Source of the DNA: UBA12170 sp964293475
GTDB taxonomy: Bacteria; Bacteroidota; Bacteroidia; Bacteroidales; UBA12170
Direction: 5' to 3'
Length of the DNA stretch: 64,000 nucleotides
Assembly: GCA_964293475.1 (NCBI GenBank)
Contig: CAXYYJ010000004.1
Location: 62,001 to 126,000 of the forward strand
The first letter of the stretch is position 1, and every line of letters begins with the position of its first letter. Positions 8,026 to 17,637 of the stretch are shown here, in pieces. A program made the translations under genes and the position numbers. The notes beneath the pieces were generated by a model. That model saw only the letters and a program-made list of their open reading frames with translations, made no database searches and was not told where the DNA came from.

Positions 8026-8709
8026 TTAAAAAGATTTGGTATTTGAAGTGTTTCTAATTAAGCTTCCTTTCATTATTAATGCCTGTGCCAGGGTATAAGT
8101 TGTCATGACCCACAAAGGTGCGTAGGGTAGGGGAAAAACAAACCGGTTAATAGCCAGAAAGCTGTCGGACAATAGAAAGAACGTGCCTCCAATAATGATT
8201 AATTGTGCCGAGACTTTACTTTTGGGCTGGCGAAACAAAGTAGAAGCGAAAAGACCAAATAGGGCTGTGGAATAAACTCCAATGGCCACTAGCAAAACCA
8301 TACTTTCTCCCCGGGGAATTAAAGTATAATAGATAAGGCCAAGCAGCGAAGCATAAATGACAAAACCAAACCCAAGTGTTATTTTTTTCGGAGAATTCAA
8401 TCCGCCTTTCATTTCGCTAAAAAATGCTGTAATATACAGAATGTGAGCCACTAAGAATCCCAAAAGACCCGCAATAAAATGATTGAATAGTGGCATTAAA
8501 AATGCATCGCCCAACAGGCTAAAGAAAAGTGCCAAAAGGATGAAATAGTCGAATTTTTCAAATTTTTTCCAGGCATAATATACATAACCAGCTATTAACC
8601 ACAACATTAAAGTGGGTTTAAGAAGATTTTGCAGTAATTCGTTGGAACTAAGCTGAGCAAAGATTACAAAACCAGTAAGGATGGAATAGGCAACAAAAAA
8701 TTCTCTCAT
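8026..8709 (-). CDS. YhhN-family lysoplasmalogenase-like membrane protein
   Basis: A 227-residue integral membrane protein with about eight hydrophobic segments and the YhhN/TMEM86 signature: LGDAFLM near residue 65, a hydrophobic LVAHILYITAFF and the late LLSDSFLAINRF. Characterised relatives hydrolyse the vinyl-ether bond of lysoplasmalogens; bacterial members are mostly untested. A terminator hairpin sits immediately upstream of the ATG, so it is separated from the Omp28 gene and must initiate within or just after that hairpin. Confidence 0.8.
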   Translation of the reverse strand: MREFFVAYSILTGFVIFAQLSSNELLQNLLKPTLMLWLIAGYVYYAWKKFEKFDYFILLALFFSLLGDAFLMPLFNHFIAGLLGFLVAHILYITAFFSEMKGGLNSPKKITLGFGFVIYASLLGLIYYTLIPRGESMVLLVAIGVYSTALFGLFASTLFRQPKSKVSAQLIIIGGTFFLLSDSFLAINRFVFPLPYAPLWVMTTYTLAQALIMKGSLIRNTSNTKSF

Positions 8710-8733
8710 AAAAAAAGCGGCTTTTAAACCGCT
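8710..8733 (-). terminator. Terminator after Omp28 gene
   Basis: The short stem agcgg / ccgct with an eight-base loop is followed on the minus strand by six T's. It abuts the start codon of the YhhN-type gene, so it may double as a translation-affecting hairpin. Confidence 0.6.
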
Positions 8734-8742
8734 AATTTAATA

Positions 8743-9555
8743 TTATTCAACAATCTTTTTCTTATCAACCTGAAGGACTTTTTTTGTTGCTTCATCATAC
8801 ACAAAAGCTACAACGGATAAGTTGTTCATGTTCCAGTCGGCGCCAATTTCGAAATTGCTAAAAGTAATTTCATCGGTATTGTCTGCCTGATAGGTTGCTG
8901 CCAAAGCTTGTCCCCAATCGCCGTTAACAGCTCCTCTGAGAACGTGCATATGAACATATTCCGGATCCTGCCCACCGGGAATTACCTGTGGTTTAACAAT
9001 GCTGTCCTCAGTAATCCAAATTTGCAAATAAGATTGAGCCGGGATGTCCTGAATAAATGACAAGTTTATAGTTCCTGAAATTTTATTGTTGGCGGTTTGG
9101 GCTGTTATTTCAATTCCAACCGAAGGTGCCTCTTCAAACTGAGCAGCCACTTTTGTGCTCCAGGCGTCTTTGTCTAATAAATAGCTATCACCGGTTTTTA
9201 CTCTGTCGACCATTCCAGATGGATAACTTTGTACTTCGAAGGTAGTCTCATAAGAATTTCCCGCCAGGGTTGTGAAATCGTAGTCGAAAGGAGCATTTAC
9301 AGGGGTTGCAAAAAAGCCTGCGTGAATGGCTACGATAATCAGTGTATCTACTCCATATGCATTCTGTAATTCATGGGCAAGATCGTGTGCGGCGGGGCAG
9401 TTAACGCATCTTTGTCCGGTAAAGTCTTCGAGGAGGACTTTTTTAGTGGTCACTGGTTTTGTGATTTCCTCTTTATACGGGCCATCAATTTTATCGCACG
9501 ATAAAAATAGAGAGGCTCCAAAGGCGAGTGCAACGATAATATTTAAAATTTTCAT
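8743..9555 (-). CDS. Omp28-related outer-membrane lipoprotein
   Basis: A 270-residue protein with a lipoprotein signal peptide ending LFLSC (Cys at residue 20). The body begins with a thioredoxin-like segment, VLLEDFTGQRCVNCPAA, that keeps a CxxC pair, as is typical of the Omp28 family of Bacteroidota. It lies next to a DUF6029 barrel and a TlpA-type thioredoxin, a trio that suggests a shared envelope redox or surface-assembly job; this is inference. A terminator follows the gene. Confidence 0.8.
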   Translation of the reverse strand: MKILNIIVALAFGASLFLSCDKIDGPYKEEITKPVTTKKVLLEDFTGQRCVNCPAAHDLAHELQNAYGVDTLIIVAIHAGFFATPVNAPFDYDFTTLAGNSYETTFEVQSYPSGMVDRVKTGDSYLLDKDAWSTKVAAQFEEAPSVGIEITAQTANNKISGTINLSFIQDIPAQSYLQIWITEDSIVKPQVIPGGQDPEYVHMHVLRGAVNGDWGQALAATYQADNTDEITFSNFEIGADWNMNNLSVVAFVYDEATKKVLQVDKKKIVE

Positions 9556-9621
9556 CTTTTTCTTTTTTGTTTTAATATCAAAATCAGTCTGTTAAGTTCG
9601 TTTGGTTTTAATTTTGAACCA

Positions 9622-11346
9622 TTAAAAACTGCTGGTGATGGTCAATTTGATACCATTTGCCGATGGAACGGCTCTGCAAACTCCACCCACGCAAAGAATA
9701 CCTTCCCGCTGACGACCATAGGATAGCAGAACTCTTGTGGTTCCTTTGGTATAGCCCGCTGAGATGGTTGGGTAATGAAGCTTGGCATAACTGGTGGTGT
9801 GAATTTCGTTTTCAGCATTGGTATAGCTGATTTCACCATCCTTATTCACATAGTTATACTGATCCATGATGGCCAGAAACCAGGTGGGCGCAAAATTATA
9901 CTCCAATGTTGATGAAATCCAGTTACCCTGATCCTGTTTGGTTAGCAGCTGAGATAATTCCCAACGTAAACTGTGTTTGTCGCCCATTCTCAGTGTGATA
10001 TCGCTGACCCAGACAAAAGCTTTTACAAGGGGTTCTCCCGGGTGTCCTTCAATAACGTCCATATTATATTTGAGCCAATCGGCTGATAAGATCATCTTTA
10101 GTTTGCTATTGATTTTCTTATCAATTTCGATTCCCAGATCCTGAAAGTAGATGTCCTCGCCAATACTTAAAAACTTCGATTCATAGCCCAAAGTTCCGGC
10201 TTCACCGATAATTTCCGCGTCGCTGGGTAAGGTTTTTTCGATGGAGCGGATATGAGAGAAATTCAGTTCGATACCCATTCCATATTTACCACCAAGCATC
10301 GATTTTTTGGGGATATTATAATTCACAGTGGCCTGAATAGCTGCTTCGCCGTTGGGTTGAGTAGCATAGGGATACATTGCCGACAAACTGTAGGAGTGTG
10401 TTTTGGTATTGGGGGGTAAAAAGTTAATATCCAAAGGCTGACCAGTGATGGTTCTGTCGGATTTAAAACCCATATTGTCAATCCACTTGCCGCTTAACGA
10501 GAGTCCCAGACCTTTTTGCGAATAAGAAATTGAAGTAAATAATCCCTGGCCATTCTTGTAGATGAAGTTGTTTATGGCGTTGGGATCGTTAATTTTTTGA
10601 GCATATTCTGATTGGATAAACAATCCGCCTCGGCTAATATTTAATCTTCCGGACCAGGCAGCCACATTTTCGGGTAATTTATACAATGGATCCAGGTCGG
10701 CCTGATAGCGGCTAACAAATCCACCACCGAGGGTGATTTTTGTTTTGGCATTTTCGAGACTGCTGAAGATATCGTTGATAAACAAATCTATATCGCCGCC
10801 TTTAATTACTCCGCGACTGTTTTTCTCAAACTTTTCCCAATAATACCTTTGCGAACCCCAAATACCTTTGAAAGTTACCCCTTTAACAGGATTCAGAATC
10901 ACTCTGATACCATCCACCGAGTTGTCATAGCCCAGAGTCCATTCTTCATAGCTGCGAAAAATCATTCCAGAACCAAATTGTTCGTAAAAATTACCCACGG
11001 TTACGTCAGCAATCCCCGCATTGTAACGGGCCCAGCGATTGGCAAATCCATGACCTTCGAGCTGATTGTCAAATCCGGCCATAGGCGGCAGATAGGCTTC
11101 GTAGCGTACCCCGGCAGAAAAATTGCCGAGAGTATAAATGATATTGCCAAAAGCATTCATGCGGGTAGTCTGCCCTGCAATGGTTGAGTCTGTGATGCCG
11201 AGTTTAGCATCGGGCTGGTAGTATTGTCCATCGAACTGAAAGCTACCGCTCACCTGGCCATATTTTTCGGGCACCTGAGCATAGGCTATAACTGCAAGCA
11301 GCAGGAATAGGGCAACTATGGAAGCTTGTTTATAAATATGATTCAT
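9622..11346 (-). CDS. DUF6029 outer-membrane beta-barrel protein
   Basis: A 574-residue protein with a signal peptide (cleavage after VIAYAQ) and alternating amphipathic strands throughout, ending with a C-terminal aromatic (KLTITSSF) like outer-membrane barrels. Early motifs such as YGQVSGSFQFDGQYY and NFYEQFGSGMIFRSYEEW match the DUF6029 family. The transported substrate is unknown. It lies between tlpA and omp28 in the same orientation. A -7 element (tacatttg, minus strand, 11367-11374) lies 20 bases upstream of the ATG but lacks a well-spaced -33. Confidence 0.78.
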   Translation of the reverse strand: MNHIYKQASIVALFLLLAVIAYAQVPEKYGQVSGSFQFDGQYYQPDAKLGITDSTIAGQTTRMNAFGNIIYTLGNFSAGVRYEAYLPPMAGFDNQLEGHGFANRWARYNAGIADVTVGNFYEQFGSGMIFRSYEEWTLGYDNSVDGIRVILNPVKGVTFKGIWGSQRYYWEKFEKNSRGVIKGGDIDLFINDIFSSLENAKTKITLGGGFVSRYQADLDPLYKLPENVAAWSGRLNISRGGLFIQSEYAQKINDPNAINNFIYKNGQGLFTSISYSQKGLGLSLSGKWIDNMGFKSDRTITGQPLDINFLPPNTKTHSYSLSAMYPYATQPNGEAAIQATVNYNIPKKSMLGGKYGMGIELNFSHIRSIEKTLPSDAEIIGEAGTLGYESKFLSIGEDIYFQDLGIEIDKKINSKLKMILSADWLKYNMDVIEGHPGEPLVKAFVWVSDITLRMGDKHSLRWELSQLLTKQDQGNWISSTLEYNFAPTWFLAIMDQYNYVNKDGEISYTNAENEIHTTSYAKLHYPTISAGYTKGTTRVLLSYGRQREGILCVGGVCRAVPSANGIKLTITSSF

Positions 11347-11366
11347 GAATTTTTTGTTTTAGTCAG

Positions 11367-11374
11367 CAAATGTA
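11367..11374 (-). promoter_or_regulatory. -7 element of DUF6029 gene
   Basis: The minus-strand tacatttg matches TAnnTTTG. The nearest TTG is only 11 bases away, so the -33 element is poor. Confidence 0.4.
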
Positions 11375-11399
11375 AAAAACTGATGCAAGTATTTAATGA

Positions 11400-11921
11400 T
11401 TAATGTTTGGAAACATCTTCGCCCCTTTTAACTTTTCTGATGATTTCGATCAGATCGAGTTCAGCACCTTCGGCAAAGGATGTGTGTTGCCAAACAATTT
11501 TACCATTCCCATCGAGAACAAAGGTGTGAGGAATCATATTTACATTCATGGCACGTTTAAAATCGCCATTGGGGTCTAATAATACTTCGTAATCCCAGCT
11601 TTTACCATTTACTAACGGTCCTACTTTTGCAGTGGAACGGGCGTCGTCAATGGAGATAGCGTAAAGCTTAACCCCGGTTTCTTCCTGCCATTCTTCATAT
11701 ACATCGGCAATGGTGGTTAACTCCTTAATACAAGGATGACACCATAAAGCCCAAAAGCTAATAATAACTGGATTTCCGTTGTTCTTAATATTGGAGGTAT
11801 TAAACGACTCTCCAGTGATGGTTTTTACAGTTACATTGGGTAGAACTTTTCCGGAATTATCCTGAGCCGATACCACAGTGATGACAAAAAGCATTGCAAT
11901 TAATGTTCCTAACTTTTTCAT
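11400..11921 (-). CDS. TlpA-family thiol-disulfide oxidoreductase
   Basis: A 173-residue periplasmic thioredoxin-fold protein. The signal peptide is MKKLGTLIAMLFVITVVSAQ and the redox site is WALWCHPCIKEL (CHPC). A longer frame starting at 11990 exists, but the ATG at 11921 puts the signal peptide at the N-terminus and is preferred. TlpA/ResA-like proteins reduce disulfides in exported proteins such as apocytochromes. The neighbouring Omp28 protein carries a CxxC and is a possible partner. Confidence 0.85.
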   Translation of the reverse strand: MKKLGTLIAMLFVITVVSAQDNSGKVLPNVTVKTITGESFNTSNIKNNGNPVIISFWALWCHPCIKELTTIADVYEEWQEETGVKLYAISIDDARSTAKVGPLVNGKSWDYEVLLDPNGDFKRAMNVNMIPHTFVLDGNGKIVWQHTSFAEGAELDLIEIIRKVKRGEDVSKH

Positions 11922-12118
11922 AATGATTTGTTTAATTGAATTATTATGCCTTGATGAATATAAAAATTCACCGTTAAATATGAACCGCAAGTTTACGATA
12001 AATTTGTAATTTCTTAAAAAGTTTTAAAAATAATTTAAAAAGTTTTTAGTCGTTCAGTTAATTTTTTTGAAACTTATGGTTTTGATTATGAATAAATCCA
12101 TAATTATGCCAAATTTCG

Positions 12119-14347
12119 TTATTTATTCTGAAAAACCAAAGTAGAAATTAGCCAGGAGAGCAGGCTTTCGGCTCCCTGATTCCTGTTGAGTCCATATTTT
12201 TCCAAACCATCGCAGCAACCGTGGGTATGATTGTCATAAACGGGTACGTATACATCGTTATTTCCCAGGAACCAGGTGTAGGTGCATTCCAGAGCTTCTG
12301 CATAACGCGAGTCTTTTGTAATCTCAAAGGCTTTTTTATTGAGCAATACCAGCGACAAGGCGTCAATTGCCTGCTGGCCGAATTGTGGTTTTATTCCCCC
12401 TTTAAGCAGCCATTCTTCATTTCCTACCAAACTCAAATGACCGGCGTTGGTGCTTGTTTTTTGCAAGAAGTCAGCTGATTTCAGAGCAATTTGCCTCATA
12501 TCTGCGTTTTCTAATATTTCCCCTGCATGCAGCAATGCCAAAGGTATAATTCCGTTGTCGTAGGCTACAATATTCTCGAACCAATGCCAGTTGGGACTTT
12601 GGTGTGCATTATATTCATTTACAATAAATTCGGCTAAACCATTCATTAGGTTCTTTACATACTGGTCGTGGGGACGGGTTTTGTAAAACCAGTAAAGGCC
12701 CAAAATAGTATTGGCTTTACCACGCAATGAATTTAAACGTGGGATATAGTCAAAGCTGTGAGAGAAAAGGTCAGCGGCATAATCGCTCATCATTCTGTCG
12801 GGTGCAAAATGCATTAAATAGCCCAACGAATACAATGCCCTTCCAAAGCTATCTTCCGATCCTTTTTCCTCGAGTTTGGTTTTATTGTAACTAATGAAAT
12901 TCACATAGCTGCCATCATCATTTCGCATATAGTTGATAAAGCTCAAATATTTATTTATGAGAGCCAGCGCCTGCGGACTTTTGTGCTTTTGATAGTACAT
13001 GGTAGCAAAAAGCATGGCCCGGGCATTATCGTCGGTGCAATATCCTTCCTTGAAATTTGGAAAAATATAGGTAGCATGTTGCATGATCCCGAAATCGTCG
13101 TTGAGCCTGTCCAGATGCTCCAGATTCAGACTTGGGGCACAGCTCAGGAGTACCTTTTTTATGTCTTTTTTCTCAAATGGCTGAAGTTTGGCTTCTTCAT
13201 CGAAAATCATTTCGGTTAAGCTTTCGAAATATTTTGCACCAATGGCTGGCCAGCTAATAGATTGACCATAATCATAGGCGGCTTTTTGGAATTTAACCAG
13301 GTTTTGCGGCTGGTCTAATAAGTTGATTAAATGTCCGCTGAGGGTTGAATAATCGAAAAACGGGAACAGCAATCCAACGTCGTTTGAAAGGATTTCGCTG
13401 GCATGCCAATAGGGGGTTGAAACTACCGCAGCTCCCGAAGCTACTGCATAGCACAGAGTTCCGCTGGTAATCTGACATTCGTTAAGGTAGGGTGTTATGT
13501 AAATATCGGCAGCAGACAAATATTTAACCAAATCTTCTTCGGTGGCGTATTGGTCAAGGAAAATAATATTGTCAGAAACCCCAAGTTCTTTGGAAAGTGT
13601 TTCGAGCGATTCGCGATATATTTCGCCTTCATGAGCCACCACATGCGGATGGGTTTTCCCCAGAACAATATATTGGATTTCGGGATGCCTTTTCACAACT
13701 TCGGGAAGCGCTTTGATGGCAATTTCTATTCCTTTGCTTCTGCCAACCAATCCAAAAGTGAGAATGGTGGGGTTTGGTTTTAGTCCAAGTTCTTTTTTAG
13801 CATCGTTTTTATTCAGCGATTTGAAAACTGGTGTTCCATGCTCTATCACCTCTATTTTTTCTTTGGGTATGCCATAAATAGTATGAAGAAACCTGATGGC
13901 TGTTCGGCCCATAACAAAAACTTTACTGGCTGCTAAACCTATGGCTGTTAATATTTTACGCTGATAAAAATCGGGCTTGTCCAATACTGTGTGCAGGGTT
14001 ATGGCAATGGGGATTTTGATTCTTGCCAGGAACTGCATCACGTAAATTCCGCTAACTCCACCATAGATTCCGTACTCATGCTGAATATGACAATATGAAA
14101 ATCCAGAATTGTTTATATAATCTATAACCCTGTCGTAGTCTGCCATTACATCTTTTCTGATGCCATATGTAACAATCGGAGGATAAGGATATCCTTCTTC
14201 CCGGTCATTCATGGCAAAAACTTCAATCTCAACAGCGGTTTTGGTGAGACTGACAGGTTGCTGAATCAATGACTCAATAAAATTTTGAGTGAAAGTGGCG
14301 ATACCGCATTTTCTTGGAGGATAGTTCCCGATAACTGCTATTTTCAT
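12119..14347 (-). CDS. GT4 glycosyltransferase fused to a C-terminal alpha/alpha-barrel domain
   Basis: A 742-residue two-domain protein. Residues 1 to about 380 are a GT-B, family-4 glycosyltransferase: MKIAVIGNYPPRKCGIATFT at the N-terminus, an HIQHEYGIYGG segment, LTFGLVGRSKGIEIAI and the acidic YITPYLNECQITSGTL region where the nucleotide sugar binds. Residues about 400-740 are helical with YCTDDNARAMLFA, NWHWFENIVAYDNGIIP and HGCCDGLEKYGLN, like (alpha/alpha)6 carbohydrate-active domains. Bacteroidota homologues often sit beside mannoside-phosphorylase genes; none is here. A frame extending to 14413 runs past the promoter -7 element, so the start was set at 14347. Confidence 0.8.
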   Translation of the reverse strand: MKIAVIGNYPPRKCGIATFTQNFIESLIQQPVSLTKTAVEIEVFAMNDREEGYPYPPIVTYGIRKDVMADYDRVIDYINNSGFSYCHIQHEYGIYGGVSGIYVMQFLARIKIPIAITLHTVLDKPDFYQRKILTAIGLAASKVFVMGRTAIRFLHTIYGIPKEKIEVIEHGTPVFKSLNKNDAKKELGLKPNPTILTFGLVGRSKGIEIAIKALPEVVKRHPEIQYIVLGKTHPHVVAHEGEIYRESLETLSKELGVSDNIIFLDQYATEEDLVKYLSAADIYITPYLNECQITSGTLCYAVASGAAVVSTPYWHASEILSNDVGLLFPFFDYSTLSGHLINLLDQPQNLVKFQKAAYDYGQSISWPAIGAKYFESLTEMIFDEEAKLQPFEKKDIKKVLLSCAPSLNLEHLDRLNDDFGIMQHATYIFPNFKEGYCTDDNARAMLFATMYYQKHKSPQALALINKYLSFINYMRNDDGSYVNFISYNKTKLEEKGSEDSFGRALYSLGYLMHFAPDRMMSDYAADLFSHSFDYIPRLNSLRGKANTILGLYWFYKTRPHDQYVKNLMNGLAEFIVNEYNAHQSPNWHWFENIVAYDNGIIPLALLHAGEILENADMRQIALKSADFLQKTSTNAGHLSLVGNEEWLLKGGIKPQFGQQAIDALSLVLLNKKAFEITKDSRYAEALECTYTWFLGNNDVYVPVYDNHTHGCCDGLEKYGLNRNQGAESLLSWLISTLVFQNK

Positions 14348-14698
14348 AATTGTTCGATTTTTGATGCTGTATCGAATACAAACATCTTGTTGTCCTATCT
14401 CAAATATAATCAAATAAACAGGAAAATCAAACAGTTTTTATTCGAATTTCAGATTGCTTGAACTCTCAGTAATTACTGACTATGAGAGCATTATTCGGGG
14501 AATTTAAATCAAAAATGCCAGTATTTGGACAAAATTCTCAGTAGATTTTGCAACAGAGTTTAAGTGATTTTGTAGAAAGTTTGTGGAAAAAAAGTGAACA
14601 GATTTTTTGCGGAATTCCTATGGAACAGTATAGTCACAGCAATATAAAATGATTTGAAAAGCGATTTTAATCTAAGAAAAGTAAGAAATCAGGTGTTG
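14348..14698. other. Intergenic region upstream of the GT4 fusion gene
   Basis: This 351-base AT-rich stretch carries one clear minus-strand promoter (14401-14430) and otherwise nothing I can support as a gene or RNA. Confidence 0.6.
14401..14430 (-). promoter_or_regulatory. Promoter of the GT4 fusion gene
   Basis: On the minus strand TTG, a 19-nt spacer and tatatttg match the Bacteroidota consensus. Transcription would start near 14395, giving a leader of about 50 nt. Confidence 0.65.
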
Positions 14699-15901
14699 CT
14701 ATTTCAATAAGCTACAGGCAAGCTTTATTCTTGATGCGGCTTCAATCAATATTTCTTTTGAAGTGGCGTAAGATAGCCTGATGCAGTTGGGGTCGCCAAA
14801 AGCTTCACCATCAACTAAAGCAACATTGGCTTTTTCGAGAATGTAAACAACCAATTCGGGGGCGTTATGAATGATAGTTTTGCCATCAGTTTTGCCAAAA
14901 AAGCTTGTGATATTGGGGAATAGATAAAAAGCCCCGGGAGGTGTGTTGAGTTTAAAGCCCGGAATCTGCTCAATTAATGAAATGAGCAGGTCTCTTCTCT
15001 CTTCGAAAGACTTCACCATAAACCTAATATCCTCGTTGTTTGTTGGGTCGGTATCGAGAGCCGTGATAGCAGCACGTTGGGCTATGGTATTGGTTCCCGA
15101 AGTGGTTTGTCCCTGAAGTTTGGTGCAGGCGTCGGCAATCTCTTTTGAAGCAGCAATATAGCCCAACCGGAAACCAGTCATGGCAAATCCCTTGGACACT
15201 CCATTAACTATAACTACCTGATTTTTAACAAAATCAAATTGGGCTATGCTTTCATGTTTCCCATTAAAATTAATGAGTTCATAAATTTCATCGCTTATAA
15301 TTGTTATCTGGGGATAATCTTTAAGAGCTATGGCAATCTCTTTAAGTTCCTGTTTGGAATAAACAGTCCCTGTTGGATTGCAGGGTGACGAGAAAATAAT
15401 GGCTTTGGTTTTGGGAGTTATAGCATTTACAATTTGCTGCGGGGTGACTTTAAAATCGTTTTCAATTTCGGTGCTGATTACCACCGGAACGCCTTCGGCT
15501 AATTGCGCCATATCGGCATAGCTCACCCAGTAAGGAGCAGGAATAATCACTTCGTCCCCCGGATTCATAATGCTGTAAAATATATTGCTAATGGCTTGTT
15601 TAGCACCGGTTGACACTACGATTTGGTTTACAGAATAATCTAAACCATTGTCTCGCCTGAGCTTTTTTACTATGGTTTCTCTAAGTTCCAAATATCCCGA
15701 AACTGGAGGATAATGAGTGTAATTTTCGTCAAGCGCTTTTTTAGCCGCGTTTTTAATAAATTCAGGTGTATTAAAATCAGGCTCACCAATACTAAGATTG
15801 ATTACGTCAATTCCTTGTTCTTTAAGCTCTCTGCTTTTTTTTGTCATGGCAAGAGTAGCCGATTCGGTTAATTGATTGAGTCGATTAGAAATGATTCCCA
15901 T
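14699..15901 (-). CDS. Class I PLP aminotransferase, aspartate-type
   Basis: A 400-residue fold-type I aminotransferase. NLSIGEPDFNTPEFI is the N-terminal signature, SSPCNPTGTVYSKQEL holds the conserved NPTG, and VSKGFAMTGFRLGY contains the PLP-binding Lys followed by the phosphate-binding Arg. It probably exchanges amino groups between aspartate (or a related amino acid) and 2-oxoglutarate; substrate range cannot be read from sequence alone. The start at 15901 (MGIISNRLNQL) was chosen because the longer frame begins upstream of the promoter. Confidence 0.88.
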   Translation of the reverse strand: MGIISNRLNQLTESATLAMTKKSRELKEQGIDVINLSIGEPDFNTPEFIKNAAKKALDENYTHYPPVSGYLELRETIVKKLRRDNGLDYSVNQIVVSTGAKQAISNIFYSIMNPGDEVIIPAPYWVSYADMAQLAEGVPVVISTEIENDFKVTPQQIVNAITPKTKAIIFSSPCNPTGTVYSKQELKEIAIALKDYPQITIISDEIYELINFNGKHESIAQFDFVKNQVVIVNGVSKGFAMTGFRLGYIAASKEIADACTKLQGQTTSGTNTIAQRAAITALDTDPTNNEDIRFMVKSFEERRDLLISLIEQIPGFKLNTPPGAFYLFPNITSFFGKTDGKTIIHNAPELVVYILEKANVALVDGEAFGDPNCIRLSYATSKEILIEAASRIKLACSLLK

Positions 15902-15920
15902 ATCCTTATTAATTTGTTTG

Positions 15921-15951
15921 CAAAAGTAGGCCATACTTATTTATTGAACAA
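15921..15951 (-). promoter_or_regulatory. Promoter of the aminotransferase gene
   Basis: On the minus strand TTG, a 20-nt spacer and tacttttg match the consensus, with the ATG 19 bases downstream of the -7 element. Confidence 0.65.
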
Positions 15952-15998
15952 GCTTAGAAGGCGCTTTCCTTCTCAGCGGATTACGGATTTTTAGAGCT

Positions 15999-16028
15999 AA
16001 AAAAAGCCTGCTCCGCAAGGAACAAGCT
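15999..16028 (-). terminator. Terminator after the class V aminotransferase-like gene
   Basis: The minus-strand stem agcttgttcc / ggagcaggct (loop ttgc, two G-U pairs) is followed by six or seven T's. It separates this gene from the aspartate-type aminotransferase. Confidence 0.8.
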
Positions 16029-16055
16029 CATAAACTATACTTCTCCGCTGTATTT

Positions 16056-17522
16056 TTATTCGAATTCAAACCAGGCTTTCACAATATCGAGTTTGTCGGT
16101 ATTTTCTTGAATATGTTTGAATTCATTGGTTTTGCAATTATAGGTGTAGTCGTTTTTCCACTCATCAATATTTATTGCTAATTCATTAATGGCATGGCAA
16201 ATAGTATTCAATTCCTGATTTGTCATGGTAGGGTGAAGCGATAGTCTGATCCAGCCTGGTTTGCTCGACAAGTCTCCGCTACTAATTTTTTCTGTTATTT
16301 TTTTCGATTCATTCTGAGTGATACCCATTAAAAAATGGCCATAGGTTCCGGCGCAGGCACAACCCCCTCTAAGTTGAATGCCATAGCGGTCATTCAATAT
16401 TTTAACCACCAGATTGTAGTGAATATTTTCGATGTAGAACGAGATAACTCCAAGGCGTTCATCAATATCGTTAGAAAGAATTCGCAAACCTTTAACGGGG
16501 CGAAGCATCTTAAATGCCTGTTCAATAAGCTCATTTTCTCTTTTTGCGATATTTTCAACCCCCATTTGTTCCTTGAGCTTTATGGCCAATGCGATTCGAA
16601 TACCTTGAAGAAAACCTGGTGTTCCACCATCTTCTCTGGCTTCGATATTGTCAACATATTTGTATTCTCCCCATGGATTGGTCCAATCAACCGTTCCTCC
16701 GCCTGGATTGTCGGGGGTTTTGCTTGAATACAATGATTTATTAAAAATCAGAACCCCGTTACTTCCGGGTCCGCCCAGAAATTTGTGGGGAGAAAAGAAA
16801 ATAGCATCTAAAGATTCTTCGGGATCTTCGGGATGCATATTAATATTTTCGTAGGGTGCACTGGCGGCAAAATCTACAAAACACAAACCCTGATGCTGAT
16901 GCATGATTTTTGCCAAACTGTGGAAGTTAGTATGGATTCCGGTAACATTGGAACATGCTGTAAAACTGCCAATTTTGAACTTTCTGTTTTGGTATTTGTT
17001 GAGTTGATTAACGAGTTCTGATTCGCTCACAGTTAAATCGGCATTGGGCTCCAGCACCACTACATCGGCATTGGTTTCGAGCCAGCTGGTATGGTTTGAA
17101 TGATGCTCCATATGGGTAATAAAAACCACCGGGCGGTTTTCTTCATTTTGAATGCATTTATTTCTGGAAATAACCCCACAGGTTTTCATGCCTAAAATCC
17201 GCTGGAATTTATTGATGGCACTGGTCATGCCATTTCCTGCAATGATGAGCAAATCGTTTGGGCCTGCATTCACATGATTTTTAATAATCTTTTGCGACCA
17301 ATGATAGGATTTGGTCATCATGGTACCCGTTTCGCTGGTTTCGGTATGCGTGTTGGCAACCCAGGGGCCAAATACTTCCTGAATCTTTTTCTCAATGGGG
17401 CCATAAAGCCTTCCACTGGCAATCCAATCGGCATAAATAATGGGCATTACACCGTAAGGAGTATGTATAGTATGCTGATAACCAATTGTATTTTTTCGAA
17501 ATTTGTCGAAATATTGCTCCAT
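16056..17522 (-). CDS. Class V aminotransferase-fold, cysteine-desulfurase-like enzyme
   Basis: A 488-residue PLP enzyme of the NifS/Csd superfamily. FFSPHKFLGGPGSNGVLIF carries the PLP Lys, FVDFAASAPY the cofactor-binding Asp, and LRGGCACAGTYGHFL is a Cys-rich loop in the region where cysteine desulfurases keep the catalytic Cys. It is about 80 residues longer than IscS/SufS, with a C-terminal tail. No isc or suf scaffold gene is adjacent, so a desulfurase role in Fe-S assembly is not supported by context. It is a single-gene unit with its own promoter and terminator. Confidence 0.75.
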   Translation of the reverse strand: MEQYFDKFRKNTIGYQHTIHTPYGVMPIIYADWIASGRLYGPIEKKIQEVFGPWVANTHTETSETGTMMTKSYHWSQKIIKNHVNAGPNDLLIIAGNGMTSAINKFQRILGMKTCGVISRNKCIQNEENRPVVFITHMEHHSNHTSWLETNADVVVLEPNADLTVSESELVNQLNKYQNRKFKIGSFTACSNVTGIHTNFHSLAKIMHQHQGLCFVDFAASAPYENINMHPEDPEESLDAIFFSPHKFLGGPGSNGVLIFNKSLYSSKTPDNPGGGTVDWTNPWGEYKYVDNIEAREDGGTPGFLQGIRIALAIKLKEQMGVENIAKRENELIEQAFKMLRPVKGLRILSNDIDERLGVISFYIENIHYNLVVKILNDRYGIQLRGGCACAGTYGHFLMGITQNESKKITEKISSGDLSSKPGWIRLSLHPTMTNQELNTICHAINELAINIDEWKNDYTYNCKTNEFKHIQENTDKLDIVKAWFEFE

Positions 17523-17605
17523 GTTAGTTTGTTTTAGAATTGGCTAACCTTTACATAGATTCGTAAAAATTTTATAAAGTTTGTGTGTCATTCGTAAAAA
17601 CTTAG

Positions 17606-17637
17606 CAAATATAGATATTTTTTCGACTTTTGAGCAA
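17606..17637 (-). promoter_or_regulatory. Promoter of the class V aminotransferase-like gene
   Basis: On the minus strand TTG, a 21-nt spacer and tatatttg match the consensus, giving a leader of about 80 nt. The phrase attcgtaaaaa occurs twice in that leader. Confidence 0.6.
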
